DNA from: Shewanella sp. Isolate13
Lineage (GTDB): Bacteria; Pseudomonadota; Gammaproteobacteria; Enterobacterales; Shewanellaceae
DNA: 64,000 nt
Assembly: GCF_022398325.1 (NCBI RefSeq)
Contig: NZ_JAKEVD010000027.1
Coordinates: 1-64,000, forward strand
Direction: 5' to 3'
Shown here: piece after piece, positions 15,115 through 24,578 of the stretch
How positions within the stretch are numbered: position 1 is the first letter of the stretch
Layout of the letters: each line of letters starts with the position of its first letter
Translations under genes and position numbers: made by a program
Notes under the pieces: model-generated
Seen by the model: the letters and a program-made list of their open reading frames with translations, nothing else
The model's database searches: none
What the model was told of the DNA's origin: nothing

Positions 15115-16549
15115 CCTATTACCTGTATTAATTTATCTAGCGTTAAGCTTAGTGATCACCCGAGTTTGGAGTGCACGCCAAGCTAACCTGTCTCAGCAGT
15201 TTTGTGATGATAAAGCTAAACGCTTCTTTATTGGTGGTGCCTTTCTTAGTGGCCCACTGTTAGCATTGACTCTGGTCGCGACGTACACAAGTGCGGGCTC
15301 ATTTATTGGTGGGCCCGGCGCCGCTTATAAATTTGGACTCGGCTGGGTATGGCTTGCCGTGATTCAGGTTCCAGTGGTTATTCTTACTTTAGGGGTTTTA
15401 GGGCCGAAATTTCTCGCGCAAAAGAAGCAGTACAGCACGATTATTGAATGGCTTGACGAACGTTATAACAATAGTTGGTTGAGCACGCTTGCCATGTTGA
15501 GTTTGGTCGTTGGCTTTATCGCTATGATCTCTGTGCAATTTATCGGTGGAGCACGGCTGTTATCTGGCGTTACGGGGATCAGTTATGAGTTAGGTTTAGG
15601 CGTATTTGTGTTAACTGTCTTAGCCTATACTTTAACCGGAGGATTCAGAGCGGTAGTGCTCACCGATGCGCTTCAAGGGGTTGTGATGCTGCTCGGGGTC
15701 ATCATCTTGCTGATTGTACTATTAAGTCAGCCGGACTTAAGTGCTAAGTTGATGATAGAAACAGCTAAAACTCCTGAACTACTGAGTCCTCATGGGGTGG
15801 ATGACTTTTTAGGCTGGCCTATGATGTTGTCGTTTTGGGTTCTGATCTGTTTTGGCACCATGGGCTTACCTCATACGATTGTGAGGCTGCTTGCTGTTAA
15901 AGATCCGCAGTCGTTAAAGCGCGGTATGCTTTGGGGAACGATTATCTGTTTCTTGATGACGCTGATCCCACATCTATGCGGCTTTCTTGGCCGCGCACTA
16001 TTTCCAAACCTTACGGTACCGGATCAGATCATGCCCACCTTAATTGGGCAGCTGATGAATCCATTTTGGGCTGGGGTGTTGCTTGCAGCGCCAATAGCGG
16101 CTGTGATGTCATCGGTGGACTCAATGTTGCTGCAATCGGCGGTCAGTATCGTTCGTGATGGTGTGGTCAAAGCGAGGCCTGCAATGAGTGCTACAACCCA
16201 AGTACGAATGACTCAAGTGGTAATGCTGGTTATTACCGCGTTAGCCTGCTTTTGGGCTGTAAAACCACCAGATATGATAGTTTGGATCAACCTTGCAGCC
16301 TTTGGCGCTTTGCAGGCTGTATTCCTATGGCCGATTATCGCTGGGATGTTTTGGCCTTCGGTGAGTGGCCACACAGCCTTAGTCGCTATGTGCAGTGGTA
16401 TGGTGAGTTACCTAATGCTGCAGTGGCAGGTGCCCTTGATTTTAAACATTCACCCCATTGTTCCAGCATTACTATTTTCCTTGTTAATGTTGGTAATAAG
16501 TCACTTTATTAGTCAAGCCTATGTTAAGCGCTCTGTTGCGAGTCGTTAA
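15107..16549 (+). CDS. panF: Sodium/pantothenate symporter
   Basis: Imports pantothenate with Na+ for CoA synthesis; inner membrane, SSS family. The 480-residue product from MTSLLPV matches the length of E. coli PanF. It has 12-13 membrane segments and SSS-family features including LALTLVATYTSAGSFIGGPGAAY near residue 50-75, YTLTGGFRAVVLTDALQG near 170-190 and APIAAVMSSVDSMLLQ near 325. The start at ATG 15107 has a GGAAG site and overlaps the DUF997 stop; the upstream TTG is unlikely. Substrate is by family and by the DUF997 partner. Confidence 0.88.
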   Translation: MTSLLPVLIYLALSLVITRVWSARQANLSQQFCDDKAKRFFIGGAFLSGPLLALTLVATYTSAGSFIGGPGAAYKFGLGWVWLAVIQVPVVILTLGVLGPKFLAQKKQYSTIIEWLDERYNNSWLSTLAMLSLVVGFIAMISVQFIGGARLLSGVTGISYELGLGVFVLTVLAYTLTGGFRAVVLTDALQGVVMLLGVIILLIVLLSQPDLSAKLMIETAKTPELLSPHGVDDFLGWPMMLSFWVLICFGTMGLPHTIVRLLAVKDPQSLKRGMLWGTIICFLMTLIPHLCGFLGRALFPNLTVPDQIMPTLIGQLMNPFWAGVLLAAPIAAVMSSVDSMLLQSAVSIVRDGVVKARPAMSATTQVRMTQVVMLVITALACFWAVKPPDMIVWINLAAFGALQAVFLWPIIAGMFWPSVSGHTALVAMCSGMVSYLMLQWQVPLILNIHPIVPALLFSLLMLVISHFISQAYVKRSVASR

Positions 16550-16628
16550 TGTAGATGGTTAACTTGGCTAGCTAATCGTTAGCCATTGGTTTATATTTGC
16601 CGCCATATAATAATAAAATGGTGGCAAA

Positions 16629-18173
16629 ATGGACCCTGTTAGCAGCTCTAATACATTAGATAATCAGGCGGTTACTAAAAAAGTAACCTGGCAAATGCCC
16701 GACACTCTGGTCATTATCTTCTTCGTCGCAATCGCTGCGGCAATTCTTACTTACTTTGTGCCTATTGGCTCGTTTCAAACTGAAGACGTAAGCTACGTCG
16801 TTGATGGTGTAGAGAAGAGTCGTAGCGTCATCGACCCTGACTCCTTTACCTATGAAGTCGATGAGAAGGGCGAGCCGATCCTAAAGCCTGTGGCATTATT
16901 TGAAGGTCACGGCGGGGCGGGCTTCTTTAACTTTGCCTTCGAAGGCTTGGTTTCCGGTTCTAAATGGGGCAGCGCCATTGGCGTCATCATGTTTATGTTA
17001 GTTATCGGTGGTGCCTTCGGGATTGTGATGGCAACGGGCACCATAGATAACGGAATTTTAAAGCTTATCGATCGCACCCGCGGTAACGAAGTGTTGTTTA
17101 TCCCGGTGATTTTCATTCTTTTTTCTCTGGGTGGCGCGGTTTTTGGTATGGGGGAGGAGGCGATTGCGTTTGCCATTATCATCTGCCCTTTGATGATCCG
17201 CTTAGGCTATGATGGCATTACTACTGTGATGGTAACCTACGTGGCAACGCAAATTGGTTTCGCTTCTTCTTGGATGAACCCTTTTAGCGTGGCTATTGCC
17301 CAAGGTATCGCAGGAGTTCCTGTGTTATCGGGCTCTGGAATGCGCTTTGTGATGTGGTCTGCTTTTACCCTGATGGGTCTTGTCTTCACCATGCGTTATG
17401 CGGCCAAAGTGAAAGCGCTGCCGACACACTCTTTTAGTTATCAAAGTGATAGTTACTTTAGAGACAACCTAAAAGAATCCAACCTCGAAAGTCGCTTCAA
17501 TCTCGGCGATATCTTGGTATTACTCACTATCTTCGCAACAGTTGCATGGATCATTTGGGGAGTGATAGCTAAAGCGTGGTTTATCCCTGAGATTGCAAGC
17601 CAGTTCTTCACTATGGGAATTGTTGTAGGCATTATTGGCGTGGTTTTTAAGCTTAATAAGATGAATATCAATACCGTTGCTGTAAGTTTTAAGCAGGGCG
17701 CAGCGACAATGCTAGAGCCTGCTGTGCTTGTAGGCTGTGCATCGGGTATTTTGCTGTTGCTAGGTGGTGGTGATGCATCAACGCCAAGTGTACTCAATAC
17801 CATATTGAGTAAGGCGGGGGAGTTTATAGGTCAGCTTCCTAGTGTAATGTCTGCCTGGTTTATGTACCTGTTTCAGTCCGTATTTAACTTCTTTGTCACC
17901 TCGGGTTCAGGTCAAGCCGCATTGACCATGCCGTTAATGGCACCACTTGCAGATCTTGTCGGCGTCACTCGTCAAGTTGCAGTGTTAGCCTTTCAGTTGG
18001 GAGATGGCTTTACCAATATATTAGTACCTACATCAGCATCATTAATGGCGACATTGGGCGTGTGCCGCGTTGATTGGGGCCAATGGTTAAAGTTTATTTG
18101 GCGTTTTATGCTGGTACTGTTTGTAGTTTCAAGTGCAATCGTGGTTGGTGCTCACTATATGGGCTTTAGTTAA
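16629..18173 (+). CDS. YfcC-family carrier (DcuC-like superfamily)
   Basis: 514 residues with about 12 membrane segments. It has a periplasmic loop after the first helix (SFQTEDVSYVVDG to PILKPVALFEG) and the conserved GMGEEAIAFAIIICPLMIRLGYD and FASSWMNPFSVAIAQGIAGV blocks of the YfcC family (C4-dicarboxylate anaerobic carrier superfamily). YfcC itself is annotated elsewhere as a putative amino-acid antiporter and the substrate here is unknown. It is convergent with a TonB receptor gene and lies 80 bp after panF, so it may be read from the same transcript. Confidence 0.82.
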   Translation: MDPVSSSNTLDNQAVTKKVTWQMPDTLVIIFFVAIAAAILTYFVPIGSFQTEDVSYVVDGVEKSRSVIDPDSFTYEVDEKGEPILKPVALFEGHGGAGFFNFAFEGLVSGSKWGSAIGVIMFMLVIGGAFGIVMATGTIDNGILKLIDRTRGNEVLFIPVIFILFSLGGAVFGMGEEAIAFAIIICPLMIRLGYDGITTVMVTYVATQIGFASSWMNPFSVAIAQGIAGVPVLSGSGMRFVMWSAFTLMGLVFTMRYAAKVKALPTHSFSYQSDSYFRDNLKESNLESRFNLGDILVLLTIFATVAWIIWGVIAKAWFIPEIASQFFTMGIVVGIIGVVFKLNKMNINTVAVSFKQGAATMLEPAVLVGCASGILLLLGGGDASTPSVLNTILSKAGEFIGQLPSVMSAWFMYLFQSVFNFFVTSGSGQAALTMPLMAPLADLVGVTRQVAVLAFQLGDGFTNILVPTSASLMATLGVCRVDWGQWLKFIWRFMLVLFVVSSAIVVGAHYMGFS

Positions 18174-18201
18174 TCACTGAATTAATATGTTTTACTCACA
18201 A

Positions 18202-18229
18202 AAAAACGGCATCCTAGGATGCCGTTTTT
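18202..18229. terminator. Bidirectional terminator, YfcC-type carrier / TonB receptor
   Basis: AAAAACGGCATCC, 2-nt centre, GGATGCCGTTTTT between two convergent genes. Confidence 0.92.
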
Positions 18230-18246
18230 ATTAACTCAATAAAGGT

Positions 18247-20970
18247 TTAGAACTTAACTTCACCTTCAACAAACCACTCACGTCCACGTGCGTTATACAC
18301 GCTGCGTGGGTAGTGAGGCCATGATGTTGCAGTTGGGTCGAAGTTCGGGCCCGCGTCAAAGAGGTTAATAACACCAGCTTTCACTTTAATCGAGTCAGAG
18401 ATGGTGTAACCTGCAGTTAGGTTCCACTTAGTCTGTGATGCGACTTCATGATCTTCTTCAATAAACTCTTCACCTGCTTCAATAGCAGCTTCTTTGAATG
18501 ACTTATACTGAATACCGTGCATACGCGCAGTATGGTAAGCGCCAAGTGTCGCTTCGAAGTCCTCAATGAAGTAACCAATGATCAAGTTCGCGCGGTACTG
18601 AGGTAAGCCACCGTTGTCGATATCATCTTCAACAGGATCGGTCTCGGTTAGCTGGTACTCAGAGTTGAGAATATAAGTACCGCTAAAGTTAAGCTTTAAC
18701 TCACCAAATTTGTTGAGATCCCATGTGTAGCCCGCTGTTAAGTCTAAACCGCGGACTTTTTGATAGGCGAGGTTCTGTGCAACAGCGTTAATGTGGGTAA
18801 TGGTGCCATCGTCATCACGGGTGATCATGTCTTCATAGAGTTCATAGTCACGTGCCGCTTGTTGAGCGCTGATATCGCTCACCATGTCGTCAAGTTTCCA
18901 CTCCCATAGATCGAATGAAGCATCGAATGCATCACCGCCCCATACAGCACCTAGGTTGGCTGTGTAGCCTGTTTCTGCTTCTAGGTCTTTGTTTGAACCT
19001 GTAGTGGTATCGATATGTAATTCATTACAGATCTCATCTAAGGTTTTATTATCTGGGTACTTAGTACCTGGTGTTCCGCCCATAGCCTGACACTGTTTAA
19101 AGTCAATAACGGTGTTGAAGCCGTTAGTCGGGTCGCCATATACGCGGTGCATGTCTGGTGCACGGAATACAGAACTCCAAGAACCACGAACGAGTAATTC
19201 TCTCACTGGACGATATTCAACCGCGATCTGTGGTGATAGATTGCCACCAAAGTTATCGTAGTGGTCATAACGAAGCGCCGCATCGATAGTTAGGTCATCA
19301 AGTACTGGAATGCTAACTTCTGCATAAGTTGCCCAGTTTTTACGTTCACCAGCACCAGAAGAACCGCCTTTGCCTAAGATATTGCCATTTTTAGATTCTG
19401 AGTCTGAATCTGTCTCATAGCTTTGAATTGTATACTCAGCACCAAAAGCGAACATGGCATCGCCTGCATCCATCTCAAATAGTGAGCCTGTGATGTTAGC
19501 CTGTACGTTCTTCTGAGTAGACTGCGCTCGCTCAAATGAACTGTACGCTGTTTTTTCAGCATCTTCAGCCGAGATATTTTCGAGTAGAGAGTTACCATTT
19601 TCGCCAGCGGTGATGTAGTCAAACATGCCGCCAACGGTTGCGTTACCGCCACCAAATACGTCGACACTGGTACGGCCATAGTTAACCGATGCATCCCAGT
19701 TATATTCGTCGGCAATTAAGCCCTCAAGGCCTGCAGTGAAGAAATAGTTGCGGGTCTTAGTTTCAGTAGTACGATTGCCAAGCTCGTGTAAACGACGGGC
19801 GTAGTAATATGAGCCATCTTCAGCGTTGGCAAAGTCACCATTTAGTGCTGTCGACTTATCAGCAAATACCTTGCTCATATAGTTGTCTGCACCTTCTTGA
19901 CCGTAACTTACGGTGAGCTGATCACCGTCGACTGTGATGTCGTAATCATCGAACGCCGATGGCTCGATGTTAGTCACAGATTTAGCTTCAGAATAGTCTA
20001 AACGGCCCACGAAGCTTGTGTCATCATTAAGCTCATAGTTGAAATTAGTCGAGCTGATAAAGCGTGAGCTTTCTGGTTGAAGATCACGCCATGCAGAGCG
20101 ATCGAAGCCACAAGTACTGCCTGTCCATAGGAAGCCACCTGCTTCACATTCTTCAGCCGTGAGTACGCGTTGGCCAGTAGGTGCTACGCCATCGACTGCG
20201 ACACCCGCAATTCTCGCACCGTAAGAGCTGTATCCTGAGAAGTCGCTATGAGGTACATTGTCGGTGTGAAGACCAAAGTTCTCTCTGTCAGTTGCTTTTA
20301 GAGATTCAGTATCTTGGAATTCGATAAAGGTCGATACGTTACCTCTGTCAGATGATGCACCAAGAGATAGGGCTACGCGGTCATTGGCGCCACCGCCGTT
20401 TGTTGTGTCGCCATGACGATATTTAATTGCCACGCCTTCAAAATCTTTTTTCAAGATGATGTTAATTACACCACCCACAGCATCGGCACCGTAAATTGCC
20501 GAACCACCAGATTGTAGAATTTCAATACGCTGTACAGCTTCCATAGGAAGGTTTGCAGTATCAACGAAGTTATCTGTACCGCCTGCTGGCTTTGGATATT
20601 GGTTTAGGCGTTTACCATTAATTAGGGTAAGAGTACGGTTTGCGCCAGCGCCGCGAAGGCTGATTGAAGACGCTGCCGGTGTAAAGCCGTGAACCGACTG
20701 TGTAGTCATCGCGCCAGTTGTTGAGGTTAAGCTTTCCAACGCATCTTGAACGTTAGTGAAACCCTGTTTCGCCATTTCGTCAGCACTTAATACGGTAACA
20801 GGTGTAGCAGTTTCCATATCACTGCGTTGTATACGCGAACCCGTTACTTGGATACGTTCAACATTCTCTTCATCTGCTGCAAGAACAACTGGCGAGCTAA
20901 GCGCTGCAGATGCGGCGCCTGTAGCTAACGCAAAGCGCACGGCTTTGGCCAATCTTGAGTTAAACTGCAT
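18247..20970 (-). CDS. TonB-dependent outer-membrane receptor
   Basis: A 907-residue precursor with a signal peptide ending near VVLAA (about 32), then a TonB-box-like stretch NVERIQVTGSRIQR. The plug domain at about 50-165 (TPVTVLSADEMAKQGF, ISLRGAGANRTLTLINGKRL, GSAIYGADAVGGVINIILKK) is followed by a beta-barrel that ends in the aromatic WFVEGEVKF. It actively takes up a substrate across the outer membrane with TonB-ExbBD. No Fur box or siderophore genes are near, and the family resemblance is to the large Shewanella/Alteromonas receptors for peptides or sugars. The substrate is unassigned. The adjacent YfcC-type carrier might take the product onward (inference). Confidence 0.93.
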   Translation of the reverse strand: MQFNSRLAKAVRFALATGAASAALSSPVVLAADEENVERIQVTGSRIQRSDMETATPVTVLSADEMAKQGFTNVQDALESLTSTTGAMTTQSVHGFTPAASSISLRGAGANRTLTLINGKRLNQYPKPAGGTDNFVDTANLPMEAVQRIEILQSGGSAIYGADAVGGVINIILKKDFEGVAIKYRHGDTTNGGGANDRVALSLGASSDRGNVSTFIEFQDTESLKATDRENFGLHTDNVPHSDFSGYSSYGARIAGVAVDGVAPTGQRVLTAEECEAGGFLWTGSTCGFDRSAWRDLQPESSRFISSTNFNYELNDDTSFVGRLDYSEAKSVTNIEPSAFDDYDITVDGDQLTVSYGQEGADNYMSKVFADKSTALNGDFANAEDGSYYYARRLHELGNRTTETKTRNYFFTAGLEGLIADEYNWDASVNYGRTSVDVFGGGNATVGGMFDYITAGENGNSLLENISAEDAEKTAYSSFERAQSTQKNVQANITGSLFEMDAGDAMFAFGAEYTIQSYETDSDSESKNGNILGKGGSSGAGERKNWATYAEVSIPVLDDLTIDAALRYDHYDNFGGNLSPQIAVEYRPVRELLVRGSWSSVFRAPDMHRVYGDPTNGFNTVIDFKQCQAMGGTPGTKYPDNKTLDEICNELHIDTTTGSNKDLEAETGYTANLGAVWGGDAFDASFDLWEWKLDDMVSDISAQQAARDYELYEDMITRDDDGTITHINAVAQNLAYQKVRGLDLTAGYTWDLNKFGELKLNFSGTYILNSEYQLTETDPVEDDIDNGGLPQYRANLIIGYFIEDFEATLGAYHTARMHGIQYKSFKEAAIEAGEEFIEEDHEVASQTKWNLTAGYTISDSIKVKAGVINLFDAGPNFDPTATSWPHYPRSVYNARGREWFVEGEVKF

Positions 20971-21346
20971 ATTATTACTCCCTTGGAACTTATATTTGTT
21001 TTATGTTTTTTTGTTAAGTAACGTCTTCTTAAGGTGTTGCGAATGTATGTAAAAAGATGTCCTTCGGCAGAATGTAAGCACAACTCAATAACTGGAGCAA
21101 CATGCTGTTTACAGGTGTTTTATTTGCCTGTTTAGTTGTTGAATATCTTCTTGTTAACAGTTGCGCATCCTTGTTGCAACATCGAGTCGCTGAATGTGTT
21201 TGTGGTGTTGCGGTTGTTGTGATTTTGTGGGCTTGATGTTTTCGTTGTTAGTGCTGTGTGTTGTGGTGGTTTTAGTGTGCTGTGGTGTTTTTGTTTGTTT
21301 TTATCAGTGTGTACAGGTGGGTATACTGCGGGCTGTGATGGTGTAC
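20971..21346. other. Upstream region of the TonB receptor gene
   Basis: About 375 bp with a marked T/G bias on the plus strand around 21170-21310. I find no credible gene; a minus-strand open frame here is low complexity and runs through the neighbouring terminator. Confidence 0.5.
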
Positions 21347-21382
21347 AAAAAACCTTAAATGTGATAGTTATCACACTTAAGG
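21347..21382 (-). terminator. Intrinsic terminator of the TDT gene containing a CRP-like core
   Basis: A 14-position stem with one mismatch (arms 21353-21366 and 21369-21382, 2-nt loop) followed on the minus strand by six U. The stem includes TGTGATAGTTATCACA at 21360-21375, an exact TGTGA-N6-TCACA CRP consensus. The terminator reading is better supported; CRP binding for the downstream TonB receptor gene is also possible. Confidence 0.75.
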
Positions 21383-21474
21383 CTCTGGGGCGGCACCTAA
21401 TTTGAGGAATGTTGCTAATAGGTTGGCTATTTCTTACCAAGTGTTTGTACAAAAATTGATGTGCATAATAGCCA

Positions 21475-22470
21475 TTAACTTTTCAATACCTTTCTCCGAT
21501 TAAGGAAACTTGCCCTGTAATGGTGTAGGTATCGAGTTGCAACATAAGTGACTACCAAGGTTGCCACAATTAACTCAACCTTAGCGGTGATAAGTAAGTC
21601 AAAGGAAAGCACACTTGAGCCGTAGGTTGCTATCAGCCAATGTACCGTTTTAAATAGCGCCGTTGCGCCGATAACCATGGGAAAGGTAAAAGCGGCATAG
21701 CCTGGTGAAAAGGGCAGTCTAAGTAAATGAAAGAAAGCGAGATAAATAACACTTGTCATCAGTAGTGCAAGTGTGAGTAAAGCACCAACAACAATGAGTG
21801 ATGGCTCAGTGGATATCGTTAAGTAACCTGCGAGTGAAAGACTGGCTGGGGCTGCTAAAATCGCAATTGTGGGCTTTGCGGCATCGGCAATCGGTGCGCA
21901 GAAAATCAAGCGATAGAGCATTATTGGCAGCATCACCAGATAACTGGTTATTCCGAAAGTGAGAATTGCATTAGCTAGCCATTGATATTGCATTTCAGAA
22001 CCATGAGGGAAAGACACTGCCGCGACAATGATCCCAATGGGTGGAACGAACCAGCTGGGCACCATATGTTCGAGCTTAAAATCGATGGCGCGGTAGTAGA
22101 CAAACATAGTTAGAAATACAATATGGATGGCGATAGCTAACAGCCAAAGTCCAACCCCTACGGCGTGATTAAATTTTCCTAAAGATGCTGATACCACCAT
22201 TAATCCCATTGCAAAAGTTGGGATCACACTGCCAACGACAGGGTGGGTGAGTTCTTCAATAAGTACCTGTGGATGAAGTACAAATTTAGCGACTAACATA
22301 AGTAAAAGAACAGCTGCAATGGATGCGCCAACCAATTGTCCTCGACCATCCATATTCGGTACCATGCTCTCCCATGCCCAACCTAAGCTGGCGATAGCTA
22401 ATGCTAGCCCCGCCATAGGGCTAGGGAGACGTGATACTCTGTGCCTGAGTTTGTCGTTTGTGGTGATCAT
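21475..22470 (-). CDS. TDT/SLAC1-family membrane transporter (TehA-like)
   Basis: 331 residues with about ten membrane helices arranged as in the TDT family (TehA, Mae1, SLAC1). The family-typical segment SRLPSPMAGLALAIASLGWAW is near residue 13 and IPTFAMGLMVVSASLG near 85. Bacterial relatives are anion channels or C4-dicarboxylate/tellurite-resistance transporters. The pore substrate cannot be read from the sequence. It is followed by its own terminator and lies behind the methyltransferase gene on the same strand with a 130-bp gap. Confidence 0.85.
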   Translation of the reverse strand: MITTNDKLRHRVSRLPSPMAGLALAIASLGWAWESMVPNMDGRGQLVGASIAAVLLLMLVAKFVLHPQVLIEELTHPVVGSVIPTFAMGLMVVSASLGKFNHAVGVGLWLLAIAIHIVFLTMFVYYRAIDFKLEHMVPSWFVPPIGIIVAAVSFPHGSEMQYQWLANAILTFGITSYLVMLPIMLYRLIFCAPIADAAKPTIAILAAPASLSLAGYLTISTEPSLIVVGALLTLALLMTSVIYLAFFHLLRLPFSPGYAAFTFPMVIGATALFKTVHWLIATYGSSVLSFDLLITAKVELIVATLVVTYVATRYLHHYRASFLNRRKVLKS

Positions 22471-22600
22471 TACATTATCCTCAATCCAGTTTTTATGGCA
22501 TGAGTTTAGAATGAACCCGGGTTAAATTAAATTGAACTCCACTTAACCTTTGGTTAAGTTTTTCTTACTTTTAATATTACCCTTAAAGTCTAACTTATCC

Positions 22601-23674
22601 TTAAGGTTTGAGTTTGCAACGCAGCAAAGTATGGCCAAGACCTATGTTGTCGATGTCTTCATCGACAAACAAGCCTGCTTGGCTGATCAGTTTTAGCAGG
22701 GTTTTACTGTGATACATGCGGCTATTACCGTTGGCAATGGCGGTGAAATACAGTGAAGTGGCATTAACGCAATAAGCACCAGCTTCGAAAGGCTGACGAT
22801 CCCAGAAGGTCTCTAGGATGCACAGTTCGCTGTTAGCGGTCATTACTGACGCTGCACGCTTTAAGATGCTAAGGATCTCAGCTTCAGAGAAGCAGTCTAA
22901 AAACTGGCTCATCCAATACAGGTCGCCATGCTCACAAAATGGTTTGCTCTCATCGAGCAGATCGGTAACGAAAGGGCTGACTCGTGCTGATACACCCGCA
23001 GCCTCAGCGTTTTTCATCGCGACTTGTAGTTGCCCTGGTAGATCCATAATCGTGACCTTGACTTGATTGTCGAAGCTTGTACAGGCTAATGCCCATTTAC
23101 CGGTATTGCCACCCACATCAACGATATGCTTGGGTTTAGCTTGAAAGATCAGTGGAAGTAAAGACTCAAACGCATGATCTGAGTAGTAGTGATCGAACTC
23201 AAACCAGCTTTTCTTAATTTCTTCAGGTAGTTGACTTAAACCGGGATAGATTGTTTGCCAATCGCCTAATGAGGCCAAGCCTTTGGGTTTGCCTTCGATA
23301 AGTGAAGCCTCTAATTCAAATAGGCCTTGATAGCAGACATCGTGGGTGAAGTTGAGGTTGGTCTTTGCCATATCATCATGCAGCAAGAAATGGCCGATTT
23401 TATCGAGCACATAGTTTTCATCATTTAGATATAACAGCCCCATGCTCAGTCCCATATCGACTAATACACCTACGGCATATTCGGACAGTGTTGTTTGTTG
23501 TGCTAATTGCTTAAGACTGCTTCCGCTGTTGCCGCTGTCGGAGATGAGTTGTAATAAGTTAAACTTTAAAAGGCAGCGTGCAACCTGAAAACTAATGGGA
23601 GCAAAAGCGATTTTTTGTGCTTCAAATTTGGCATTGAAGGCACTGATAGAAAGCGGGGAGCGATAAAAAGACAT
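22601..23674 (-). CDS. Class I SAM-dependent methyltransferase, O-methyltransferase type
   Basis: 357 residues. An N-terminal winged-helix dimerisation region (residues 25-105; VARCLLKFNLLQLISDSG, LSEYAVGVLVDMGL) is followed by a Rossmann methyltransferase domain with the SAM motif IVDVGGNTGKWALA near 190 and a DLPGQL motif II. This is the layout of acetylserotonin/polyketide O-methyltransferases (Methyltransf_2). The substrate is unknown. It is divergent from a TetR regulator 172 bp away, which is a likely local controller (inference). Confidence 0.85.
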   Translation of the reverse strand: MSFYRSPLSISAFNAKFEAQKIAFAPISFQVARCLLKFNLLQLISDSGNSGSSLKQLAQQTTLSEYAVGVLVDMGLSMGLLYLNDENYVLDKIGHFLLHDDMAKTNLNFTHDVCYQGLFELEASLIEGKPKGLASLGDWQTIYPGLSQLPEEIKKSWFEFDHYYSDHAFESLLPLIFQAKPKHIVDVGGNTGKWALACTSFDNQVKVTIMDLPGQLQVAMKNAEAAGVSARVSPFVTDLLDESKPFCEHGDLYWMSQFLDCFSEAEILSILKRAASVMTANSELCILETFWDRQPFEAGAYCVNATSLYFTAIANGNSRMYHSKTLLKLISQAGLFVDEDIDNIGLGHTLLRCKLKP

Positions 23675-23846
23675 AAGTTAAACCAAGATAAGCTTCGAGA
23701 GTATTAGTGGAGCGAAATTTTACATGTTACAGTTTGTTAATTGTTTGAGCTTGATCCTAATTCATAGGGTTAAGTGTGCATTTGAACCAATGTAAAGTGG
23801 TTTTGTCTGTTTAACCAGCATATTTATTAGTCTATAGGGAGCAGAT

Positions 23847-24512
23847 ATGCTTGTACCTTTGACCTATGTGGGCCGTCAATCAAACCGTAGCGATGGTCAA
23901 GCGCGGCGCATTGAAATATTAGAAGCAACCTTACGCTTAATCGTTAAAGAGGGGATCCGCGGCGTTCGACATCGCGCCGTTGCAACAGAAGCCAATGTCC
24001 CCTTGTCCTCAACGACTTATTATTTCGATGATATTAAAGATCTGATCAGTGACTCGTTAACTTATTTTGCCGAGAAAACGCTGTGGATGAATAAGGCATT
24101 GGAGCAGAAGAGTTATGCTTTGGTCGAGAGTGTAAGGTTAGAGCAAGAGACTGCCGATGAGCCACAAATGAAAAGCATTATTGTCGAGAATTTGAGTCTG
24201 TTTATCTGTGAGCATATTAAAGACCAGTTAGCTCACCGAGACGATAGAGTGCTCGAGATGGCATTTCATGAAGAAGCCTTGCGTAACCCGCAGTTAGCGG
24301 CCGCGATTAGTGCACTAGATGAAACCTTTCTAACGAGTATCAAGCAGTTCTTTGCGGGAATGGGCTCAACGACGGCCAACGAAGATGCCCATCAGGTGTT
24401 AGCCATCATTAAATTGCTTGAGTCACAGTATCTTCTTCGGGGCGTGTTTGATGATAAGCAGGTATTCGCGATTGTCAGTTCGACAGTTAGCCATATAGTC
24501 AAAGCGATTTAA
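23847..24512 (+). CDS. TetR-family transcriptional regulator
   Basis: 221 residues. The TetR helix-turn-helix spans about 20-65 (ILEATLRLIVKEGIRGVRHRAVA, ANVPLSSTTYYFDDIKDLISDSL), followed by an all-helical ligand domain. The start ATG has a strong AGGGAG site. It is transcribed away from the O-methyltransferase gene, the arrangement often seen for TetR repressors of a divergent enzyme gene. The ligand is unknown. Confidence 0.9.
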   Translation: MLVPLTYVGRQSNRSDGQARRIEILEATLRLIVKEGIRGVRHRAVATEANVPLSSTTYYFDDIKDLISDSLTYFAEKTLWMNKALEQKSYALVESVRLEQETADEPQMKSIIVENLSLFICEHIKDQLAHRDDRVLEMAFHEEALRNPQLAAAISALDETFLTSIKQFFAGMGSTTANEDAHQVLAIIKLLESQYLLRGVFDDKQVFAIVSSTVSHIVKAI

Positions 24513-24534
24513 ACTCAGACAAAAGCAACAATAA

Positions 24535-24560
24535 AAAACCCAAGCTATTGCTTGGGTTTT
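24535..24560. terminator. Bidirectional terminator between tetR-type gene and cysK
   Basis: AAAACCCAAGC, loop TATT, GCTTGGGTTTT between convergent genes. Confidence 0.92.
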
Positions 24561-24578
24561 CTTTTGCTCTGAATGAGC

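Noticed and set aside
21132..21452. Minus-strand open frame of 106 residues upstream of the TonB receptor gene
   Set aside because: It is low complexity (Thr, Asn, His and Pro rich), has no ribosome site, and runs through the TDT terminator. It is explained by the T/G strand bias of the region.
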